Below, piece after piece: positions 1-7,156 of a stretch of 64,000 nt of DNA. The notes beneath the pieces are model-generated. The model was not told the DNA's origin. It did no database searches and was given only the letters and a program-made list of their open reading frames with translations. A program made the position numbers and the translations under genes. The stretch covers positions 124,001-188,000 of the forward strand of contig NZ_FMZU01000002.1 in NCBI RefSeq assembly GCF_900101545.1. Reading direction: 5' to 3'. Numbering within the stretch: the stretch's first letter is position 1; the number at the start of each line of letters is the position of its first letter. This stretch comes from Variovorax sp. CF079 (GTDB lineage Bacteria; Pseudomonadota; Gammaproteobacteria; Burkholderiales; Burkholderiaceae_C).

Positions 1-382
1 TCTTGCTGACCGCGGCGGCGCGGCCGTAGAGGCTGCCGCCCTCGATCTCGCCGCCGTAGGGGTCGTGCGTCCAGCCTTCGCCGGGCGGCACCACGTCGCC
101 GTGGGCATTCAGCGCCACGGTGCGGCCCTCGCTTCCGTACTTGCGCCGCACGATCAGGTTGGTGATCGATTCGAGGCCGTAGTCCTTCACCTCCTGCTCG
201 GGCACGGCGTGCTTCTCGGCCTCGAAGCCGAAGTCCTTCAGCAGCTCGGCCGTGCGTTCGGCGTGGGGTGCGTTGTTGCCCGGGGGCGTATCGGTCGGCA
301 CGCGCACCAGCTGTTGCAGGAACTGCACTTCCTCGTCGAAGTGGGCGTCGATCCAGGCGTCGAGTTTGTTGTAGTCGGTCAT
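1..382 (-). CDS. M20-family deacylase/peptidase (ArgE/DapE type), N-terminal part
   Basis: Reading leftwards from an ATG at 382, the first 127 codons are visible and the gene runs off the window. The N-terminus contains PTDTPPGNNAPHAERTAELL and then ALNAHGDVVPPGEGW. The latter is the first metal-binding motif (H-x-D) of M20 metallo-deacylases such as acetylornithine deacetylase and succinyl-diaminopimelate desuccinylase. The start overlaps the stop of the UraD-amidohydrolase fusion by four bases (ATGA), so it is probably translationally coupled to the purine-degradation genes and may act on an amide made there. The family is clear; the substrate is not determinable. Confidence 0.8.
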   Translation of the reverse strand, partial: MTDYNKLDAWIDAHFDEEVQFLQQLVRVPTDTPPGNNAPHAERTAELLKDFGFEAEKHAVPEQEVKDYGLESITNLIVRRKYGSEGRTVALNAHGDVVPPGEGWTHDPYGGEIEGGSLYGRAAAVSK

Positions 383-2160
383 GAGGGTGCTTGTTCGGTG
401 GCGAGGTTGTTCAGCAGCAGCTGGAAGGCTTCCACCGCCAGCTGCATGTCGTCGTTGGTGCTCGATTCGAGCGGGTTGTGGCTGATGCCGGAGTTGATGC
501 CGCGCACGAAGAGCATGGCCTGCGGCATCACCTCGTGCAGCTTCATCGCGTCGTGGCCGGCGCCGCTGGGCATGCGGAACAGCGGTACGCCGAGCGTGTC
601 CACCGCCTTCTCCCAGCGCTGCTGCCATTCGGGCGCGCTCGGCGCGGCCGAGGCCCGCATGCTTTCTTCCAGGGTGTAGCGCACGCCGCGGCGCTCGCAG
701 ATGGCCTTGAGCTCGGCCAGCACATCGGCCGTCAGCGCGTCGCGCTGCGGGTTGTTCGGAGCGCGCATGTCCAGGCTGAACTTGCAGCGGCCGGGCACCA
801 CGTTGATCGAGCCGCTCGGCACTTCGAGCATGCCGACGGTGGCGACCGAGTCGCCGTCCTTCGCGGCGCGCTGCTCGGCGAAGAGGATCAGCTCGGCCAC
901 CGCGGCGGCGGCATCGCGGCGGCGGTCCATCGGCGTGGTGCCGGCGTGGCTGGCCATGCCGATCACCTCGCCCACGTAGCGCACGCCGCCGTTGATCGAG
1001 GTCACGATGCCGAGCGGGATGTCGAGCTCGTTGAGCACCGGGCCCTGCTCGATGTGCACTTCGACGAAGCCGAGGTACTTGGCCGGATCGCGCTGCAGCT
1101 TGGCGATATCTTCTTCCTTGAGGCCGGCGATCTGCCGTGCCTCGCGCATGGTGATGCCGTCGGCGTCCTTCTGGTCCAGCCACTTGGGATCGAAGTGGCC
1201 GATCAGCGCGCCCGAGCCCAGGAAGGTGGCCTTGTAGCGCTGGCCTTCCTCTTCGGCAAAGCCCACCACCTCGAAGGCAAAGGGCAGGCGGCGGTTCTGG
1301 CGCTTGAGCTCACGCACGCAAGCCATGGGCACGAAGATGCCCAGCCGCCCGTCGTACTTGCCGCCATTGCGCACGGTGTCGTAGTGCGAGCCGGTGAGCA
1401 GCGTCTTGGCGCCGGGCGTGGCGCCCTCGTAGCGGCCGACCACGTTGCCGACGGCATCGATGTTCACAGTGTCGAAGCCCGCTTCGCGCATCCCGTCGGC
1501 GATCTGCTGCGCGCAGGCGCGGTGTGCCTCGGTCAGGTAGGTCACGGTGAGCTGGCCCTTTTCGGCGTAGCCCAGGTCGGTGTGCACCGAGAGTTGTTCC
1601 TGCCAGTCCCACACCTCGTTGCCGAGCGCGGGTAGGGCGCCGAACTTGTCGTCGAGACGGATCTCGGCGATGCGGTGGATGTTGCGCAGCGCCTCGCCCA
1701 GCTCGAAGCCCGGATGGTTGTGCAGACGGCGCTCGAAGGTGTCGATGATCTCGCGCTTGCTCAAACCGGTGCCGCGCGGCCCGCGCACCGCGAGGATGAA
1801 GGGGAAGCCGAACTTCGCGTTGTAGTCAGCGTTGAGCTGCTGGATCTTCGCGAACTCCTCGGGCGTGCAATCGGTCAGGCCGGCCTTGCCCTGCTCGTTG
1901 GTGGATTCGGCGGTGAGCGTCTTGCTGACCATGGCCTTGCCCGCGAGCTCGGGATGGGCGCGGATCAGGCCCAGCTGCTCGTCGGCGGAGGCGCCAACGA
2001 CGACCTGCACCAGCGCGTGCTTGAGGTGCGCGAGCGAGCGCAAGGGGCGGGTGGCGGCGGCACGTTTCGCGATCCACGGCGAATGCTCGTAGGTGCCGTC
2101 GAGCAGGGCGGTGAACTCGTCCGGCGTGACAGTGTTGAGCTGTTCGATAGTCAGTTGCAT
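379..2160 (-). CDS. Fusion of OHCU decarboxylase (UraD) and allantoate amidohydrolase
   Basis: About 593 residues from the ATG at 2160. Residues 1-170 are OHCU decarboxylase, with the family's RAHPELAGK active-site stretch near residue 70 and ARGPRGTGLSKREIIDTFERR near 120; this domain makes (S)-allantoin. The rest is an M20 hydrolase of the allantoate amidohydrolase / N-carbamoyl amino-acid hydrolase group: GSHYDTV, YDGRLG and FAEEEGQR carry the metal-ligand His, Asp and Glu, and a GHDAM motif lies near the C-terminus. One polypeptide therefore covers two non-consecutive steps, with PuuE (next gene upstream) supplying the step between. A longer frame reaches 2298, but ATG 2160 starts exactly at the conserved UraD N-terminus. 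Assigning the hydrolase to allantoate rests on context. Confidence 0.88.
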   Translation of the reverse strand: MQLTIEQLNTVTPDEFTALLDGTYEHSPWIAKRAAATRPLRSLAHLKHALVQVVVGASADEQLGLIRAHPELAGKAMVSKTLTAESTNEQGKAGLTDCTPEEFAKIQQLNADYNAKFGFPFILAVRGPRGTGLSKREIIDTFERRLHNHPGFELGEALRNIHRIAEIRLDDKFGALPALGNEVWDWQEQLSVHTDLGYAEKGQLTVTYLTEAHRACAQQIADGMREAGFDTVNIDAVGNVVGRYEGATPGAKTLLTGSHYDTVRNGGKYDGRLGIFVPMACVRELKRQNRRLPFAFEVVGFAEEEGQRYKATFLGSGALIGHFDPKWLDQKDADGITMREARQIAGLKEEDIAKLQRDPAKYLGFVEVHIEQGPVLNELDIPLGIVTSINGGVRYVGEVIGMASHAGTTPMDRRRDAAAAVAELILFAEQRAAKDGDSVATVGMLEVPSGSINVVPGRCKFSLDMRAPNNPQRDALTADVLAELKAICERRGVRYTLEESMRASAAPSAPEWQQRWEKAVDTLGVPLFRMPSGAGHDAMKLHEVMPQAMLFVRGINSGISHNPLESSTNDDMQLAVEAFQLLLNNLATEQAPS

Positions 2161-2226
2161 ATCAGTGACTCCATGGCGCCATAGCGCAGGACATGAAAAG
2201 AGCGGCCGGCGCAGCCAGGCCCGTTC

Positions 2227-2273
2227 GGGGGACACCGCGGAACCGGCTTTGCCGGCCCGCTGGTGTCGCCCCC
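2227..2273. repeat. REP-like GC-rich hairpin between puuE and the fusion gene
   Basis: The arms GGGGGACACC (2227-2236) and GGTGTCGCCCCC (2262-2273) pair almost perfectly around an inner CCGGC-TTT-GCCGG hairpin (2243-2255). It is followed by a GC-rich tail (to about 2322) of the kind common between genes in Comamonadaceae. It sits in the only sizeable gap of the leftward purine operon and could attenuate or stabilise the message. No second full copy was noticed in this window. Confidence 0.5.
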
Positions 2274-2323
2274 GGTGAGGGGGTTGGCGTAGCGACACGA
2301 AGTGGGCGAAGCCTGGGGGAGAG

Positions 2324-3259
2324 TCATGTGCATGGGTGCGTCGCCTTCCAGTGGCGCGCGATGTCGAGGCGGCGGCACACCCACACGCGGTCGTGCTTCG
2401 CGATGTGGTCCAGGAAGCGCTGCAGCGCCGTGATGCGGCCGGGGCGGCCGAGCAGGCGGCAGTGCATGCCGATGCTCATCATCTTCGGCGCCTCCTCGCC
2501 CTCGGCGTAGAGCGCGTCGAAGCTGTCCTTCATGTACTGGAAGAAGGGGTCGGCGTGCGAGTAGCCTTGCGGCAGCGCGAAGCGCATGTCGTTGCAGTCC
2601 AGCGTGTAGGGCACGATGAGCTGCGGCACGACGTTGCCGTCGGTCTTCTGCACCTTCATCCAGAAGGGCAGGTCGTCGCCGTAGTAGTCGCTGTCGTATT
2701 CGAAGCCGCCATAGTCGGCGACCAGGCGGCGCGTGCGCGGGCTGTCGCGGCCGGTGTACCAGCCGAGCGCGCGCTCGCCGGTGAGCTTCTGGATCGCTTC
2801 CATGCCCAGGCGCATGTGCTCGCGCTCGGTGGCCTCGTCGAGGTTCTGGTAGTGGATCCAGCGCCAGCCGTGGCAGGCGATCTCGTGGCCCAGTTCCTTG
2901 AAGGCGGCCGCGACCTCGGGGTAGCGCTCGAGCGCCATGCCGACGCCGAACACGGTGAGCGGCAGGCCGCGCTTCTCGAACTCGCGCAGGATGCGCCAGA
3001 CGCCCGCGCGCGAGCCGTATTCGTAGATGCCCTCCATGCTGATGTGCCGGTCGGGGAAGCTCGCCGGGTTGAACATCTCGGAGAGAAATTGCTCGGAACC
3101 CGCGTCGCCATGCAGCACGCAGTTCTCGCCGCCTTCCTCGTAGTTGAGGACGAACTGCACCGCGATGCGCGCGCGGCCGGGCCATTGCGCATGGGGCGGG
3201 TTGCGGCCGTAGCCGACCAGGTCGCGCGGGTAGGGCAGGGTGGTGTCGTAAGTGCTCAT
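2324..3259 (-). CDS. puuE: Allantoinase PuuE (polysaccharide-deacetylase fold)
   Basis: A 311-residue protein that hydrolyses allantoin to allantoate. It begins with YPRDLVGYGRNPPHAQWPG and continues into IAVQFVLNYEEGGENCVLHGD, the characteristic PuuE opening. The CE4/NodB-like barrel follows, with EIACHGWRWI carrying the metal-site His. It is unrelated to the amidohydrolase-fold allantoinase AllB. It lies between the GntR regulator (5-base gap) and the UraD-amidohydrolase fusion on the same strand, so product and next enzyme are encoded side by side. Length and start match the family. Confidence 0.92.
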   Translation of the reverse strand: MSTYDTTLPYPRDLVGYGRNPPHAQWPGRARIAVQFVLNYEEGGENCVLHGDAGSEQFLSEMFNPASFPDRHISMEGIYEYGSRAGVWRILREFEKRGLPLTVFGVGMALERYPEVAAAFKELGHEIACHGWRWIHYQNLDEATEREHMRLGMEAIQKLTGERALGWYTGRDSPRTRRLVADYGGFEYDSDYYGDDLPFWMKVQKTDGNVVPQLIVPYTLDCNDMRFALPQGYSHADPFFQYMKDSFDALYAEGEEAPKMMSIGMHCRLLGRPGRITALQRFLDHIAKHDRVWVCRRLDIARHWKATHPCT

Positions 3260-3264
3260 GCGCT

Positions 3265-3939
3265 TCAGGCTAATGCGAGGCTGATGTCGTGGGTGGGGAC
3301 CTTGCGGTCGAAAACGAGGTTGGCCTCGACGTTCAGCAGGTGCTCGGTCATGAGCTGCACCGCGAGCTCTTCGTCCTTGGCGGCCAGCGCCTTCACGATG
3401 TCGGCATGCTCGTCGTTCGAGTGCTCGGCCGCGCTCGCGCTCTGGTACATCAGCGTGATGAGGGCGCAGCGCGAGATCAGCTCGCCGAGGATCTGCGCCA
3501 GCACCGCATTGCCCATGAGCTCCGCCATGCGCACGTGGAAGTCACCGAGCAGCTCGGTGCGGCCCGAAACGTCTTCGCCCGAGACCGCGGCTTTCTCGAG
3601 CGCCACATGCTCCCTGAGCGCCTTGATCTTGGCCGGTGTCACGCTGCGCACGAAGGCGCGCGTCATCTCGGCTTCCAGCATGCGGCGCACCGCGAACACC
3701 TGCTTCGCCTCGTCGACCGCCGGCGCCGCGACGAAGGCGCCGCGCGCGGGCTCGAGCCGGATCAGCTTGTTCTGCGACAACTGGAACAGCGCCTGGCGCA
3801 CCAGCGTGCGCGAGACGCCGAAGTGGTCGGCCAGCTTCTGTTCCGCCAGCTTGCTGCCGGGTTGCAGCCGGTGTTCCACAATGGCTTTGGTGAGTGCGTC
3901 GACGATGGCGCGGGTCGTGGTCGAGTCCATGTTTTTCAT
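3265..3939 (-). CDS. GntR/FadR-family transcriptional regulator of the purine genes
   Basis: About 224 residues from the ATG at 3939. The N-terminal winged helix (residues 1-75, with KLAEQKLADHFGVSRTLVRQ as recognition region) is followed by an all-helical FCD ligand-binding domain containing RRMLEAEMTRAF and DFHVRMAELMGN. An open frame continues upstream to 4011, but that extension would cover the TGTATACA palindrome at 3961-3968, so the start at 3939 is preferred. It is divergent from uraH and heads the puuE-fusion-M20 operon. The same palindrome upstream of puuD implies control of both arms, probably as a repressor released by a pathway intermediate (inference). Confidence 0.87.
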   Translation of the reverse strand: MKNMDSTTTRAIVDALTKAIVEHRLQPGSKLAEQKLADHFGVSRTLVRQALFQLSQNKLIRLEPARGAFVAAPAVDEAKQVFAVRRMLEAEMTRAFVRSVTPAKIKALREHVALEKAAVSGEDVSGRTELLGDFHVRMAELMGNAVLAQILGELISRCALITLMYQSASAAEHSNDEHADIVKALAAKDEELAVQLMTEHLLNVEANLVFDRKVPTHDISLALA

Positions 3940-3960
3940 GATAGACCCAAAGCCGAGAAC

Positions 3961-3973
3961 TGTATACACTTTT
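3961..3973. promoter_or_regulatory. Putative GntR operator between the regulator gene and uraH
   Basis: TGTATACACTTTT contains the perfect 8-base palindrome TGTATACA. Its reverse complement, AAAAGTGTATACA, recurs identically before puuD (5792-5804). The position between divergent genes suits autoregulation plus control of uraH. FadR/VanR-subfamily GntR proteins typically bind short T-rich palindromes of this kind. Confidence 0.6.
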
Positions 3974-4013
3974 GTCGACCGGAATTTCCCGAATGCCTTG
4001 AAGGAGCACAACC

Positions 4014-4364
4014 ATGGGCTTGAGCACCCACGTACTGGACACCATGCACGGCGGCCCCGCGGCCGGCATGGAGGTCGCGCTGTTCACCACCGACGGCGAG
4101 CAGGCGACGCTCGTCAAGCGCTTCACGCTCAATTCGGATGGCCGCAGCGACGCACCGCTCTACGACAACAGCACGCTGAAGGTCGGCACCTACCGGCTGG
4201 TGTTCGACGTGGCGGGGTACTTCAAGGCCAAGGGTGTGAAGCTGCCCGAGCCCAACTTCCTCAATCGCGTGTCGCTGGATTTCGGCGTGGCCCACACCGA
4301 CCAGCACTACCACGTGCCGCTGCTGGTGAGCCCTTGGAGCTACTCCACCTACCGCGGATCTTGA
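4014..4364 (+). CDS. uraH: 5-hydroxyisourate hydrolase (transthyretin-like)
   Basis: A 116-residue protein that hydrolyses 5-hydroxyisourate, the urate oxidase product, to OHCU. It starts STHVLDTMHGGPAAGM, the family's N-terminal signature with its catalytic His. It carries GRSDAPL in the middle and ends in the diagnostic Y-R-G-S C-terminal tetrapeptide. The full length is typical. A GGAG ribosome site precedes the ATG. It is divergent from the GntR gene and downstream of the palindromic operator. Confidence 0.95.
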   Translation: MGLSTHVLDTMHGGPAAGMEVALFTTDGEQATLVKRFTLNSDGRSDAPLYDNSTLKVGTYRLVFDVAGYFKAKGVKLPEPNFLNRVSLDFGVAHTDQHYHVPLLVSPWSYSTYRGS

Positions 4365-4885
4365 AACGAAGAGAGCTGGCCTTCGGTCAACGTATCGAGC
4401 TGGAAATGCCCACCCTTGTCCCACAGCCAGGTGTCGGTCCAGACCAACTTGCCGATGCGGCTGGCGGCCGGGTAGGGCGAGGCTTCGAGCACGGTGCGCT
4501 CGATCTCCGCGATCACTTCGGGCGCGTGCTTCGGCGCGCGCATCCAGTGCATCGAGACGACCTTGCCGTTGGCGTCGAGGCTGACCTGCAGCGTGCCGAC
4601 CGCATAGAGCAGCGGCGGCAGCTTGCCGCTGTAGATGCGTGCGCCGTTGCGCGCATAGATGTGGCGCGCGGCGTCCTGGCGGTACTCGCGGGCGTTGGCT
4701 GCGTTCGACGGCCTAGGCATCGCGTGGGCCGTCGAGCCATCGGGAACGGCGCGGGTCAATTGGCCGGGCACCGTCGAAGTGATCGGTGCCGTGGGGCTGG
4801 GCGTGCCGCAGCCGGCCAGGCCGAGTGCGGTCGTCAGGGTGGCCGCGAGGGCGCGGCGCAGCGGCGTGAAAAGTTGCAGATCCAT
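4349..4885 (-). CDS. Lipoprotein with TonB-C-like region
   Basis: About 178 residues from ATG 4885. The N-terminus is a lipoprotein signal with an ALGLAGC lipobox, then a Ser/Thr/Pro-rich linker. The C-terminal half (GTLQVSLDANGKVVSMHWMR and following) resembles the TonB C-terminal/energy-transducer fold found in many Burkholderiales lipoproteins. It converges on uraH and the two 3' ends overlap by 16 bases. No link to purine metabolism is visible. It probably sits in the outer or inner membrane facing the periplasm. Confidence 0.7.
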   Translation of the reverse strand: MDLQLFTPLRRALAATLTTALGLAGCGTPSPTAPITSTVPGQLTRAVPDGSTAHAMPRPSNAANAREYRQDAARHIYARNGARIYSGKLPPLLYAVGTLQVSLDANGKVVSMHWMRAPKHAPEVIAEIERTVLEASPYPAASRIGKLVWTDTWLWDKGGHFQLDTLTEGQLSSFQDPR

Positions 4886-4938
4886 CAGTGGATTTATACC
4901 TTGCGCACAAGGCGCTCCCACTACAGAGGGTATCGCTC

Positions 4939-5745
4939 ATGAACGGCATGGTCGACGAACTGCTCGCACGGCTCGCGCGCGAAGAGGGCGTGCTGGTGCG
5001 CGTCGAGAAGACGCAAGGCTCGGCACCGCGCGAAGCCGGCACCTGGATGACGGTCTGGGCCGAGGGACTCACGGCCACCATCGGCGGCGGCCAGCTCGAG
5101 TTCCAGGCCACCGAGGAAGCGCGCGCCTGGCTTGCCGGCGGCGCGGCCATCGAAGGCGTGCGGCGCTATCCGCTGGGCCCGAGCCTGGGCCAGTGCTGCG
5201 GCGGCGTGGTGTTCCTCTCGTTCCGCCGCATCGCGGCATCGGACGCGAAGGCGCTGCAGGGCGAACTGCTCGCGCACCTGGAGCCGGTGGCGCTGTTCGG
5301 CGGCGGCCACGTGGGCGCGGCGCTGGCGCGGCTGCTGTCGACACTGCCCTTCACCGTGCGCTGGATCGACAGCCGCGACGGCGTGTTCCCCGATGCGCTG
5401 CCGGCGCAGATCGAGACCGAGCATTCGGAGCCGGTGCAGGACGCGGTGGCGCAGCTCGCGCCGGGTTCGCGGGTGCTGATCATGAGCTTCAGCCATGCCG
5501 AGGACCTGGACATCGTGATCGCCTGCTTGAAGCGCCTGCGCGCGCGCAACGACCTGCCTTACGTCGGCCTGATCGGCAGCAAGACCAAGTGGGCGACCTT
5601 CAGCCATCGGCTGGAGGCGAGGGGCTTCACGGCCGACGAGCTGGCGCGCATCACCTGCCCGATCGGCGTGCCGGGCATCACGGGCAAGGAGCCGGAAGTC
5701 ATTGCCGTGGCAGTGGCGGCACAGTTGTTGCAATCGCTGAGCTAG
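4939..5745 (+). CDS. xdhC: Xanthine dehydrogenase accessory protein XdhC
   Basis: A 268-residue protein that inserts sulphurated molybdenum cofactor into xanthine dehydrogenase. The N-terminal XdhC/CoxI domain shows QGSAPREAGTWM and a GQCCGG motif (residues 84-89). A Rossmann-like C-terminal domain carries ALFGGGHVGAALA (118-130) and YVGLIGSKTKW. ATG 4939 was chosen because the frame's earlier start lies inside the lipoprotein gene's 5' end and an AGAGGG ribosome site lies just upstream. Its usual partners xdhA and xdhB are not adjacent but about 55 kb away at the right edge. Confidence 0.92.
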   Translation: MNGMVDELLARLAREEGVLVRVEKTQGSAPREAGTWMTVWAEGLTATIGGGQLEFQATEEARAWLAGGAAIEGVRRYPLGPSLGQCCGGVVFLSFRRIAASDAKALQGELLAHLEPVALFGGGHVGAALARLLSTLPFTVRWIDSRDGVFPDALPAQIETEHSEPVQDAVAQLAPGSRVLIMSFSHAEDLDIVIACLKRLRARNDLPYVGLIGSKTKWATFSHRLEARGFTADELARITCPIGVPGITGKEPEVIAVAVAAQLLQSLS

Positions 5746-5778
5746 GGTTTTCCAGCACGGCTGCGTGAAGAAAACCCT
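5744..5778 (+). terminator. Terminator-like hairpin after xdhC
   Basis: AGGGTTTTC (5744-5752) and GAAAACCCT (5770-5778) form a perfect 9-base inverted repeat that starts within the xdhC stop codon, with a 17-base loop. There is no T tract, so intrinsic termination is uncertain. Confidence 0.35.
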
Positions 5779-5791
5779 CGAACTCCAGCTA

Positions 5792-5806
5792 AAAAGTGTA
5801 TACACT
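5792..5806. promoter_or_regulatory. Putative GntR operator upstream of puuD
   Basis: The stretch contains AGTGTATACACT, a perfect 12-base palindrome (5795-5806). It shares 13 identical bases with the site between the GntR gene and uraH. It lies about 110 bases before the puuD start, consistent with promoter overlap and co-regulation. Confidence 0.6.
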
Positions 5807-5916
5807 CCAGTCCACAAGCCGCAGCGGAGCGAGGCCCCCACGAGGGTCTGCGTTCGCGGCACTCTCTCTGCTTACAGCGCCCGCAGTGGTGAGCAGGCCA
5901 ATGCAAGGTTGAGCAC

Positions 5917-7122
5917 ATGGAAAGCTACTACCTCGACTGGGCCAATCTGCTGCTGCGCTGGGTCCACGTCATTACGGCCATCGCCTGGATCGGCGCGTCC
6001 TTCTACTTCGTGATGCTGGACAACAGTCTCGAGAAGCCGCAGGACCAGGAATCATTGGACAAGGGCGTCGGCGGCGAGCAGTGGGCGGTGCATGGCGGCG
6101 GCTTCTACAACATGCAGAAGTACGCGCTGGCGCCGAAGAAGCTGCCGGACCACCTGCACTGGTCCTACTGGGAGAGCTACTCCACCTGGATCACCGGCTT
6201 CGCGCTCTTCACCATGTCCTACCTGTGGAACGCGAGCACCTACCTGATCGACAAGTCCAGGATGGACTGGCAGCCCGGCGCCGCAATCGGCGTGGCGCTG
6301 GCCTTCTTCGTCGTCTTCTGGATGGTCTACGACGGCATCTGCCAGCTCTTCGGCCGGCGCAAGAACGGCGACACCATCGTCGGTGTGCTGGTCGCGCTCT
6401 TCATCGTATTCGCGACCTGGCTGGCCTGCCAGTGGTTCGCGGGCCGCGCGGCCTTCCTGCTGGTGGGCGCGATGATGGCCACGACCATGAGCGGCAACGT
6501 GTTCTTCTGGATCATCCCGGGCCAGCGCAAGAACGTGGCGGCGCTGCGTGCCGGCCTGCCGGTCGATCCGATCCACGGCGAGCGCGGCAAGCAGCGCAGC
6601 GTGCACAACACCTACTTCACGCTGCCGGTGCTGTTCGCGATGCTGAGCAATCACTACAGCTTCACCTACACGCACAAGTACAACTGGATCGTGCTGCTGC
6701 TCATCATGCTCGGCGGTGCGGCGATCCGGCAGTTCTTCGTGGTGCGGCATCGCTTCAAGCTCGGCAACGCGGGCAATCCGCTGCCCTATGCGATGGTCGG
6801 CGTCGTGGTGCTGGGCCTTTCCATCGTCTGGATGCGGCCCGAGCCCGCGGCCGCGCCGGTGGCGGGCGCCGCGGTACCGAAGGTGGCCTTCGGCGACGTC
6901 AAGAAGGTGCTGGAGCAACGCTGCTACATGTGCCACGGCGCGCAGGTGCAGATGAAGAACGTGCGGCTCGACACGCCCGACCAGGTGGCGGCGCATGCGC
7001 AGGGCGTCTACCAGCAGGTGGTGGTCACGAAGATCATGCCGATGAACAATTCCACCGGCATCACCGACGCGGAGCGCGCGCTGATCGGCAAGTGGTTCGA
7101 GACCGGCGCAAAGACGAATTAG
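5917..7122 (+). CDS. puuD: Membrane-bound urate oxidase PuuD with C-terminal cytochrome c
   Basis: A 401-residue inner-membrane protein that oxidises urate to 5-hydroxyisourate and passes electrons to a fused haem domain instead of directly to oxygen. About eight hydrophobic helices occupy residues 10-305, beginning LLRWVHVITAIAWIGASFYF. A short Ala/Pro linker follows, then a cytochrome c domain with CYMCH at 336-340 and a likely distal Met in KIMPMNN near 377. It supplies the substrate of UraH. The operator at 5792 suggests shared GntR control. Confidence 0.93.
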   Translation: MESYYLDWANLLLRWVHVITAIAWIGASFYFVMLDNSLEKPQDQESLDKGVGGEQWAVHGGGFYNMQKYALAPKKLPDHLHWSYWESYSTWITGFALFTMSYLWNASTYLIDKSRMDWQPGAAIGVALAFFVVFWMVYDGICQLFGRRKNGDTIVGVLVALFIVFATWLACQWFAGRAAFLLVGAMMATTMSGNVFFWIIPGQRKNVAALRAGLPVDPIHGERGKQRSVHNTYFTLPVLFAMLSNHYSFTYTHKYNWIVLLLIMLGGAAIRQFFVVRHRFKLGNAGNPLPYAMVGVVVLGLSIVWMRPEPAAAPVAGAAVPKVAFGDVKKVLEQRCYMCHGAQVQMKNVRLDTPDQVAAHAQGVYQQVVVTKIMPMNNSTGITDAERALIGKWFETGAKTN

Positions 7123-7156
7123 CGCCTGTGGACAATCGGGCCTGGAGACACTCGCA

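Noticed and set aside
391..1635. 414-codon plus-strand frame opposite the UraD fusion
   Set aside because: His/Ala/Gly-rich shadow without any motif.
3940..4011. Upstream start of the GntR gene at 4011
   Set aside because: It would place the palindromic operator inside the coding region, and the added residues do not resemble the family.
2336..4942. 868-codon plus-strand open frame
   Set aside because: It is antisense to puuE and the GntR gene and runs through uraH in another frame; its composition (Arg/Ala/His-rich) is that of a high-GC shadow frame.
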